This document shows, in pieces, positions 5,588-11,062 of a DNA stretch of 11,062 bases. How positions within the stretch are numbered: position 1 is the first letter of the stretch; each line of letters starts with the position of its first letter. The notes below the pieces were generated by a model. The model had not been told where the DNA came from. It made no database searches and was given only the letters and a program-made list of their open reading frames with translations. This DNA is from Thermoplasmata archaeon (GTDB lineage Archaea > Thermoplasmatota > E2 > UBA202 > JdFR-43), in contig JAGGYX010000169.1 in NCBI GenBank assembly GCA_021162305.1, positions 1 through 11,062 of the forward strand, given 5' to 3'. A program made the position numbers and the translations under genes.

Positions 5588-7769
5588 CTCTATCACCATA
5601 GTAATGCATTATTATTTTTTTTACTGCTTCTTTCAGTTCTTTCTCACATTCATTGCATTTTGTTATGCTCGCGACTCTTTCCCAGCTCTTGCACTGTAAA
5701 TTTTTTGTGAGTAATAAAAGCTTTTCCCTCCTGTTGAGAATATTTTTCTTGCCTGCAAGAAAGAAATTGTATGTGAGTTTGAACAGGCAATCTTTTACAG
5801 TTTTATATGTCAATCCATCCCATATATAGGCAAATAATCTTTTTATGTCTTGCTCATCCATTTTGAATTTATCGCTTCCTTCATATGAATCAATTATCAT
5901 TAAAGAGAGATTGCTATTAAAATCCCGCAATGGCTCAATAAGCCACATCATGAATCTTTTTGTAAATTGCTTCCTCACTTTTTCGAGCTCCTTTTCAAAT
6001 TTTTTGCTCAAAGGCTTTATCATGATTAACGAATTTTCGCCACTAACTCTGTTAACAGTGGGAGTAATATGCACCGGCACAAAACCATTTTTCATCCAGA
6101 ATTTTAGGAGTGGTATCGTAGCTCCAAAGCTAACACCAATATAGTCCATTCCTGATTTTATGGCTTCCATTTCAACCATTTTTATTGCATGGCTTCCAAT
6201 TCCATGACGGAAAAAATCTGGATGGGTTGCTATTCTCACAATACGCATTCCCCTATATTTTCCATATCTTTTTTTCCTGTAATGTCTTATTAAAACTTGT
6301 GGAATTATATTGCCAGGTATCATGACGCTCTTGAAATATGTTTCATCGCAATCATTCTTCCCAAGTTTTCCTTCCATGGCAATCTGCATTGAACATACAA
6401 TCTTGCCGTTATAACTTAAAGCTCTCGCAATTTGATTCGGGGCATCGCATAAAATTGCAAAATCATTGGGATTATTTTTATAATGTGCCATTATGAGAAT
6501 GCCAAAAAACTGCCTTATTTTGTCTTCTTCCTCAATAACCCTGCTCACATCAATTTTTTCATATTCAAGCTTTTCTATCTCAATCCTTTCAAGGGCGGCA
6601 GGCTCCGCATCAAGCAACAAAGCATCAAATACCCATCTTTCAATTGGATCATATGTGCTATATCTAATTGGCTCTTCCATTTCAAATTCTATGTGATTTG
6701 CTTTCATTTCTTTAAGACGGTTTAAAAAGCGAATTGAAAAGCTTCTTCCTGCCCCCTCATAACCATGTATGGTGGAAGAATAAATCAGCTTGCCAGAATT
6801 TTCCATGTATTTTAGGAGGATATGTGGAGCAATGGAAGCTGCCTCATCAACAACAATAAAATCAGCTTTTTCATTATATGCATCGAATGGCTCCATATAT
6901 TTTATTATCGCATTTCTGGTAAAGATAATGCTGCCTTTATTTTCATATTCTATTTCCAATTTCTGGAAAGTCTGTAATAAAAATTTAAAGATTTCCTCAG
7001 TATTTTTTCTATCTGGAGCAATGATAAGAATTTTCATTTTTTTATCAACTTTTTCAATTATGGCGGCGAGTGCAATTCCAATAACGCTTGATTTTCCTCT
7101 TCCTCGATTTGCTTTTAAAACAAGGGCAAAATCCTTCTCCAGAAAATTTTCTGCAATTTTTAAAAATTCAATTTGCTCCTGCGTCAATGCAATTTCATAT
7201 ACAATTTTATTAAATTTTGTTTCTTCTGGAACTTTAATTTTCTTCCATTCCATTAATTTACTTTTGAAATTCCCTTTCTTTAACACATTTCCATTTTCAA
7301 TTATTGCAATTCCATTATGTTGCCATAGCTTTGTGACGAACCATTTTATAAAATTTCTTCTTATGTCATGTTCCTTATATGGGGGCGTTAGAATGTGATA
7401 ATGATATCTGTTAAGCATATCCTTCCATTTTTCTATGGGAGGGGTGATTAAAAAAATAATGCCTCCTCCTCTGACAATTCCATATAGTTTTCCTAAATCT
7501 GCTGGCTGAAAGGAGTGATAGATGTCTAAAATTAAACAATCGTATGTTGTTCCAAGCAATTTATCGCAATCTTTTATATGATAGCTTTCCACTCCTGCCA
7601 TATTTTCCTGCATATATGCAAGATAAACAACCTTTCCCTCGTATTCATTCAAAAACTTTCGCAAAATTTCATAAGATTTCTCCCTCGCTCCAGATAGCAC
7701 AATGAGACGACGTTCATTATATTTTCTTGCCTCTTCCAGCAATTCATTGATATGTTCCAATGCCTCCAT
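5544..7769 (-). CDS. tmcA: tRNA(Met) cytidine acetyltransferase TmcA (Nat10/Kre33 family)
   Basis: A 741-residue enzyme that uses acetyl-CoA and ATP to convert cytidine to N4-acetylcytidine in RNA. It acts on the tRNA wobble position in bacteria, and on tRNA, rRNA and mRNA in some archaea. All four family parts are visible: the N-terminal TmcA_N/DUF1726 region (about 20-175), a RecD-like helicase module with Walker A ANRGRGKSS (220-228) and Walker B VVDEAASI (306-313), a GNAT acetyltransferase with the acetyl-CoA loop RIATHPDFFRHGIGSHAI (512-529) and FWMKNGFVPV, and a C-terminal helical tRNA-binding tail ending in a small cysteine cluster (C693, C705, C708). Length and motif set indicate an intact, active enzyme. 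It is first in an operon with the ASCH and TIP49 genes, overlapping the ASCH gene by 44 bp. The ATG at 7769 lies only 6-14 nt after a TTTTATAAA box, so the exact promoter is unclear. Confidence 0.97.
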   Translation of the reverse strand: MEALEHINELLEEARKYNERRLIVLSGAREKSYEILRKFLNEYEGKVVYLAYMQENMAGVESYHIKDCDKLLGTTYDCLILDIYHSFQPADLGKLYGIVRGGGIIFLITPPIEKWKDMLNRYHYHILTPPYKEHDIRRNFIKWFVTKLWQHNGIAIIENGNVLKKGNFKSKLMEWKKIKVPEETKFNKIVYEIALTQEQIEFLKIAENFLEKDFALVLKANRGRGKSSVIGIALAAIIEKVDKKMKILIIAPDRKNTEEIFKFLLQTFQKLEIEYENKGSIIFTRNAIIKYMEPFDAYNEKADFIVVDEAASIAPHILLKYMENSGKLIYSSTIHGYEGAGRSFSIRFLNRLKEMKANHIEFEMEEPIRYSTYDPIERWVFDALLLDAEPAALERIEIEKLEYEKIDVSRVIEEEDKIRQFFGILIMAHYKNNPNDFAILCDAPNQIARALSYNGKIVCSMQIAMEGKLGKNDCDETYFKSVMIPGNIIPQVLIRHYRKKRYGKYRGMRIVRIATHPDFFRHGIGSHAIKMVEMEAIKSGMDYIGVSFGATIPLLKFWMKNGFVPVHITPTVNRVSGENSLIMIKPLSKKFEKELEKVRKQFTKRFMMWLIEPLRDFNSNLSLMIIDSYEGSDKFKMDEQDIKRLFAYIWDGLTYKTVKDCLFKLTYNFFLAGKKNILNRREKLLLLTKNLQCKSWERVASITKCNECEKELKEAVKKIIMHYYGDRDEVAKFQKEIQGND
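5592..5597 (-). promoter_or_regulatory. Ribosome binding site deciding the ASCH gene start
   Basis: Minus-strand GGTGAT sits 4 nt before the ATG at 5587, the same motif and spacing as for the downstream TIP49 gene. It overlaps the upstream in-frame ATG at 5599. The site lies inside the tmcA coding region. Confidence 0.75.
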
Positions 7770-7774
7770 CGCTA

Positions 7775-7799
7775 TTTATAAAAGATATGATTCATAAGC
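7775..7799 (-). promoter_or_regulatory. Promoter region of the tmcA operon, boxes ambiguous
   Basis: Reading the minus strand, GCTTATGAA (7799-7791) is centred about 26 nt before the tmcA ATG, right for a leaderless promoter but a poor TATA match. The better TATA, TTTTATAAA (7783-7775), is too close to that ATG to start transcription upstream of it. One of them probably drives the operon. The whole gap to the preceding gene (7770-7833) is only 64 bp and holds nothing else I recognise. Confidence 0.3.
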
Positions 7800-7833
7800 T
7801 TTTCGAGCACGGATTCGATTATGTGATATGTTA

Positions 7834-9036
7834 TTAATGTTCAACATTCGTGTCAGGTATTCGATCCTTTGCATTATGTGTCGAGTCGCTGAGCCATGCA
7901 ACCCATGTTCCACCAAGACCGGCAGCATCAGCAGCTTCTTGACATTTTTGATCTGCTCCAGAAAGACCACCAAGATTACCATTCCAAGACGAAGATGTCA
8001 CGAAGACTCTTACACCATATTCAGGTATACACTGCGAAGTATCCCATCCATTCTCCGTACAAACGGCAGCATCACAAGGTTTGTTGGAATCTGAATGGGC
8101 ATACGAACACTCACATGTTCCAGTGTCACACGAGCCACCCCAGTAACATGTTGTTCCATCGGCACTAACCTTTGGACCACAGTCTGAGTTGGATTCGCAT
8201 TCTGCACCACAGGATTTGTCGCACTTAGAAGGTATGCCCGGATAGCTATAGTGGCAACCACTCTTACTACACCATCCTTCTGCATATTGACTCTTCGGGC
8301 TACCCTCGATACAATGCCATCCAGTGAGATCCGAACAATCCTCAACAAAAGTCCAACTACTCCATTCTAAACAAGGATCATCATCGTAATTTCCGCATGT
8401 TCTTTTATATCTGATATTATTTGAACATTTGTAATCTTTTTCACCTGAATAGTCACATTCATCGGAGCAGGATGGTTGTTTTGGCTGACATGTTCCACTC
8501 TCGCTATCACACTCATACCCGCTGCAACAGTCGTTGTCAGAAGAGCATGAATAATCCGTGACGCCACAGCATTCATGATTCTCGCATTTTTGATTCGCTC
8601 CACATGCTTTACATGTACCGCTTCCGATATCACAGTAACATTTACTATCTGTTCCGGGGCAGTAACTATTGTCTATACATTCAACGCATGTGCCGTAACT
8701 ATGAACATTATTATTACAATCAATAGACGAGCCTGATAGACAGTAAGGTTTATCATCAGGACAGGTTTGGGTTGATGTCCTTGCACAATATATCCAACAT
8801 TCTTCACTTACACAATTGCTCCAACCTCCACTTACACAACTTCCTCCACTACAATAAGAATTAAAACCAGGCATACATGTCCCTCCAGATTGTGAGATAT
8901 AATATGTGCAACAAGTCCAAGAAGTACAAACATTACAACTATCATTAGCATGAGAAATTGAGGGTAGGAAGGTAAATAAAAATACAAAGGATAGCACTAA
9001 TGCTACTATCAAAAATTCTTTACTTAAAAATTTCAT
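7834..9036 (-). CDS. Secreted cysteine-rich protein ending in an incomplete DUF1554 domain
   Basis: About 400 residues from the ATG at 9036. A clear signal peptide opens the protein: MKFLSKEF, then a long hydrophobic core, then a likely cleavage after SISHA. The exported part has about 49 cysteines by my count, spaced as many small disulfide knots, with CxxDxDCC-type and CxSGxCV-type spacings such as CSSDNDCCSGYEC and CDSESGTC. No single known repeat fits throughout. The last roughly 58 residues (VRVFVTSSSWNGNLGG, GADQKCQEAADAAGLGGTW, AWLSDSTHNAKDRIPD) match the start of DUF1554, a domain of secreted proteins. The domain normally continues well past this point, whereas this frame stops after TNVEH, so the gene looks 3'-truncated. 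It overlaps the small membrane-protein gene upstream by 17 bp (35 bp from the in-frame ATG at 9054). The signal peptide favours 9036, but GGTGA there is only 2 nt from the ATG. Function unknown; adhesion or binding is a guess. Confidence 0.83.
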   Translation of the reverse strand: MKFLSKEFLIVALVLSFVFLFTFLPSISHANDSCNVCTSWTCCTYYISQSGGTCMPGFNSYCSGGSCVSGGWSNCVSEECWIYCARTSTQTCPDDKPYCLSGSSIDCNNNVHSYGTCVECIDNSYCPGTDSKCYCDIGSGTCKACGANQKCENHECCGVTDYSCSSDNDCCSGYECDSESGTCQPKQPSCSDECDYSGEKDYKCSNNIRYKRTCGNYDDDPCLEWSSWTFVEDCSDLTGWHCIEGSPKSQYAEGWCSKSGCHYSYPGIPSKCDKSCGAECESNSDCGPKVSADGTTCYWGGSCDTGTCECSYAHSDSNKPCDAAVCTENGWDTSQCIPEYGVRVFVTSSSWNGNLGGLSGADQKCQEAADAAGLGGTWVAWLSDSTHNAKDRIPDTNVEH

Positions 9037-9505
9037 ATTCACCACATTCTCCATTCATGCATGAGTGCTGAACAATCATGACAAAATTATCCAAAAACAA
9101 TGGTTTTCCCTTGTAGATTACTCTATAATCCACACTTTGTGGCATTTTCCCTTTTATTTCCATATCAATTACCTTTTTTCCAGTAACATTCGCAAAGTAG
9201 ACATATCTTGTTGCTGTGGGTTTCAACTCAATCCCTGAAGATGTAAGATTATCAAGATAGGAATAGACAATGAGACCTGTCTCATCATCTGTAGCCTTTC
9301 TTGATAAATTTAACTTTATCGAAACCTCTTTTCTGACCACATCTATCTTTGGCTCGAAGTATTCACAGAAAACATAAGGCTTTTCAGGTTGTTTTAAACA
9401 TGGTGGAATCTTTTCTTCCGATCTTCCCAGTCCATATTGAAAGAAAAGATAATATCCTACGACTATTATGAGGAGTACTACCACTCCACCCAAAATTTTA
9501 TTCAT
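9020..9505 (-). CDS. Small single-pass membrane protein, function unknown
   Basis: This 161-residue protein has an N-terminal membrane anchor (about 5-24: two-residue N-K head, then GGVVVLLIIVVGYYLFF) followed by a roughly 135-residue outward-facing domain. I do not recognise the family. The external domain is mostly predicted beta-strands (VVRKEVSIKLNLS, TGLIVYSYLDNL, ATRYVYFANV, KKVIDMEIKG, VDYRVIYKGK). It contains four cysteines, two near the membrane (C36, C47) and two near the C-terminus (in HSCMNGEC), which could form disulfides outside the cell. The ATG at 9505 follows a good TATA box by about 30 nt. The 3' end overlaps the signal-peptide region of the cysteine-rich secreted protein gene, so the two are probably co-expressed. 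A partner role for that secreted protein is an inference from overlap only. Confidence 0.8.
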   Translation of the reverse strand: MNKILGGVVVLLIIVVGYYLFFQYGLGRSEEKIPPCLKQPEKPYVFCEYFEPKIDVVRKEVSIKLNLSRKATDDETGLIVYSYLDNLTSSGIELKPTATRYVYFANVTGKKVIDMEIKGKMPQSVDYRVIYKGKPLFLDNFVMIVQHSCMNGECGEYEIFK

Positions 9506-9530
9506 GAAATTAGTATTATCTTTTCTCTTA

Positions 9531-9540
9531 TTTATAAATT
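9531..9540 (-). promoter_or_regulatory. TATA box of the small membrane-protein / cysteine-rich protein operon
   Basis: Minus-strand AATTTATAAA lies in the 40-bp gap between the caspase-like gene stop (9546) and the ATG at 9505, centred about 30 nt upstream. It predicts a transcript starting at or a few nucleotides before the start codon. No Shine-Dalgarno sequence is seen. The two downstream genes are then a unit separate from the caspase-like gene. Confidence 0.55.
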
Positions 9541-9545
9541 TTAAA

Positions 9546-10928
9546 CTACTTGTAATCTTTTGGTCTGTAATTTCCCAAAAAAAGAATTTTTCCTATGTCG
9601 TAAGGATCTTTTTTGAGAGGGGTTGATGGCCATTCTTCATCATTTTCTCTTAGATATTTGGCATATTCAAAAGCTTCATTAAAGGAAACAAAACCATCAT
9701 TATTTCCAAATTGTTGATCTGCTTCCTTAAAGGCATTGCCTAAATATGGATGATCTCTACCAAATGCTCTGTTCATGCCATCTGCCAATCCAAAAGGCCC
9801 ACTTTCATTTTTTGAAGCTGTGTAAACCACATCAATATTTTTCATTTCTTCAATAGCTTTTCCTGCCTTACAATGATCGACAACTACAACGCTTGCTGCT
9901 CTAAGATTTTTAAACCAACTGTCAAATTCTCTGTAACTGATAACGCTGTTTTCCAAATGGATGTAAGGGCCATGAGTGTCAATTATGACATAAAGAAAGT
10001 CATTTGGGGAAAGAGTGTTACTTATGTTATGGCAAGTCTCTCTTATTTTAGCTTTTGTATCAATATGAGATCGTAAAATTATTTTGGGTATTTTCTCTTT
10101 ATCTTTAAAAAATGGAACATCCTTTTCATAAGTAATGTACCCTCCTTCAGTATATTTTCCAAGTATAAACACGACTCTCTTATTATATATCTTAGGATCA
10201 TAGGGCATCCACGGTAAGTCTGATCGCTGTTTCCAAAGTTGCTGAGCATACCATTCAAAGCCATCAAACATACCATCTCTATCTGAATCATCGTTTGTTG
10301 AATTTGTTCCTATTGTTTTTTCTCCTATAAACGTTGTGCTATTATTTGCTTTTATACATCTAATCTCAGCATTCATGAATTTCTCATAAAGTGGATCATC
10401 GTTCCTTACAACAACGTTATATCCATCTAAAAGTAAGTCGTTGTCTGTATCTATATCATTTGGATTAGTACCCAAAACAATTTCTTCTCCATCTTTCAAA
10501 TAGTCTCCATCACTGTCATTGCTGTGAATGTTCAGCGGTCCGAACAAAGTGGCATACTTCACCAATTCCTCATAATTCGTCAACTCATCACCATCCCAGT
10601 CCTCCTTGGCGTCCCTTGCATCAAACATGTTCAATCCATACTTCTCCTCAACGTCGTTAGGGATGCCGTCATTGTCGATGTCATTAGGATGCCTTGCAGT
10701 CACGTACTTTATGTAGTCGCCGGGATAATGGAAGAAGTATGAGCCATCGTTCTTGAGCTTTTTGCCTGTTGAGTATGCGTTGTATGCGACTGCCCCTGCA
10801 ATGCCTGTTCCTATCATCAGCGCTGCGGCTGCGATGGCTTTCGCCTTGCTTGGTTTTTTATCTCCATCATTCATCTTCAGTAAAATAATGAAAGGAAATA
10901 TGATTATCATTCCCGAGTTTGAATGCAT
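9546..10928 (-). CDS. Membrane-anchored caspase-like (clan CD) peptidase with calcium-binding TSP3-like repeats
   Basis: About 460 residues, probably anchored in the membrane with most of the protein outside. Counting from a TTG one codon upstream (10931), a lysine-rich patch (DGDKKPSKAK) precedes a membrane helix (about 31-50). Acidic thrombospondin-3-like calcium repeats follow: DNDGIPNDVEE (86-96), DWDGDELTNYEE (111-122), DSDGDYLKDGEE (139-150), DTDNDLLLDG (161-170) and DDSDRDGMFDG (214-224). The last 200 residues look like a C13/C14-type fold: strand FLYVIIDTHG with candidate catalytic His320, then VVVVDHCKAGKAI with candidate nucleophile Cys354, then VVYTASKNESG, and an EF-hand-like NNDGFVSFNEAFEYA (410-424). 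Known relatives cleave after Arg/Lys, Asp or Asn; specificity here is unknown. The start is uncertain: ATGs at 10928, 10910 and 10874 are all possible, and the last gives the simplest anchor topology. The protease call rests on motifs and order, not on a computed alignment. Confidence 0.83.
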   Translation of the reverse strand: MHSNSGMIIIFPFIILLKMNDGDKKPSKAKAIAAAALMIGTGIAGAVAYNAYSTGKKLKNDGSYFFHYPGDYIKYVTARHPNDIDNDGIPNDVEEKYGLNMFDARDAKEDWDGDELTNYEELVKYATLFGPLNIHSNDSDGDYLKDGEEIVLGTNPNDIDTDNDLLLDGYNVVVRNDDPLYEKFMNAEIRCIKANNSTTFIGEKTIGTNSTNDDSDRDGMFDGFEWYAQQLWKQRSDLPWMPYDPKIYNKRVVFILGKYTEGGYITYEKDVPFFKDKEKIPKIILRSHIDTKAKIRETCHNISNTLSPNDFLYVIIDTHGPYIHLENSVISYREFDSWFKNLRAASVVVVDHCKAGKAIEEMKNIDVVYTASKNESGPFGLADGMNRAFGRDHPYLGNAFKEADQQFGNNDGFVSFNEAFEYAKYLRENDEEWPSTPLKKDPYDIGKILFLGNYRPKDYK

Positions 10929-10930
10929 CA

Positions 10931-10960
10931 ATTTTTATAGAAAATAGTTTTAAAAATTTA
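10931..10960 (-). promoter_or_regulatory. Promoter region of the caspase-like peptidase gene
   Basis: Minus strand carries two AT boxes. TTTTTAAAA (near 10952) is about 25 nt before the ATG at 10928, and CTATAAAAAT (10940-10931) is about 26 nt before the in-frame ATG at 10910. Either would give a leaderless mRNA, and they predict different starts. The rest of the region up to the window edge has no gene on this strand that I can support. Confidence 0.4.
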
Positions 10961-11025
10961 TTCCAGAGCAATTAAAGAAATTCATGAATGGTATTTGCAT
11001 GACTTACTTAGCCAAGTGAAAAAAC

Positions 11026-11034
11026 CTTTTAAAT
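11026..11034 (+). promoter_or_regulatory. TATA-like box of a probable divergent gene starting at 11056
   Basis: CTTTTAAAT preceded by purine-rich GAAAAAACC is centred 26 nt before an ATG at 11056-11058, the same geometry as other first genes in this window. Only two codons of the possible gene (Met-Arg) are inside the window, so it is not called as a CDS. The intervening 10932-11055 stretch contains only promoter-like AT-rich sequence. Confidence 0.3.
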
Positions 11035-11062
11035 CAGTTGAGGTTATTTATCAGTATGAGAA

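Noticed and set aside
6790..7398. Open plus-strand frame of 202 codons, hydrophobic
   Set aside because: It is antisense to the helicase part of tmcA. The hydrophobicity is the expected complement of Lys/Glu-rich coding sequence.
7800..7830. T-arm-like AATCGAATCC on the minus strand, considered as a tRNA fragment or attachment site
   Set aside because: The flanking bases do not form the five-pair T-stem, and no acceptor stem, anticodon arm or repeat partner is seen.
7836..7848. Palindrome AATGTT-C-AACATT at the end of the cysteine-rich gene, considered as a terminator or operator
   Set aside because: It is a short AT-rich stem with a minimal loop and no following T-run. It is within chance expectation at this base composition.
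8010..8633. Two further minus-strand frames inside the cysteine-rich gene
   Set aside because: They are out-of-frame readings of the same repetitive sequence. Only the main frame has a signal peptide, regular cysteine spacing and a DUF1554 start.
1..11062. CRISPR arrays, tRNA/rRNA genes, insertion sequences, toxin-antitoxin or known defence operons
   Set aside because: I saw no regularly spaced repeats, tRNA folds, transposase motifs or terminal inverted repeats. The caspase-like gene alone does not make a recognised defence system.

Overview
The window looks like chromosomal DNA of an AT-rich archaeon, most likely a euryarchaeote of the Thermoplasmatota type. This rests on an archaeal TmcA, a TIP49/RuvB-like ATPase, archaeal TATA boxes 25-30 nt upstream of start codons (near-leaderless mRNAs), GGTGAT/GGAGG Shine-Dalgarno sites before internal operon genes, and exported proteins with archaeal surface domains. 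The lineage call is inference. I see no rRNA, tRNA, CRISPR array, insertion sequence or replication origin.

Left part, plus strand (1-2557): the 3' end of a probable surface-protein gene is followed by a three-gene operon with ATGA stop/start overlaps. It encodes a stand-alone Lrp/AsnC-type ligand-binding (RAM) domain, a ten-helix EamA/DMT transporter with a second RAM domain fused to its C-terminus, and an MTA-phosphorylase-family enzyme whose base-binding residue (Asn) predicts 6-oxopurine use, as in methylthioinosine phosphorylase. The pairing suggests small-molecule sensing and transport coupled to sulfur-nucleoside salvage.

Centre, minus strand (2554-7769): a B12-binding radical SAM enzyme of unknown substrate has its own promoter and shares its stop tetranucleotide TTAA with the convergent phosphorylase gene. 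Upstream of it lies a compact overlapping operon in the order tmcA - ASCH-domain gene - TIP49. TmcA makes N4-acetylcytidine (ac4C) in RNA. The ASCH protein keeps the Lys-Thr-Glu positions of E. coli YqfB, an ac4C amidohydrolase. TIP49 is the archaeal relative of eukaryotic Rvb1/2, which assembles box C/D RNPs. This is the most striking group in the window: a possible ac4C writer and ac4C hydrolase or binder with a remodelling ATPase.

Right part, minus strand (7834-10931): an envelope-directed block. It encodes a membrane-anchored caspase-like peptidase preceded by calcium-binding thrombospondin-3-like repeats, a small single-pass membrane protein, and a secreted protein with about 49 cysteines that ends inside a DUF1554 domain and looks truncated. 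At the far right edge a TATA-like box lies 26 nt before an ATG at 11056, suggesting a divergent gene that continues outside the window.
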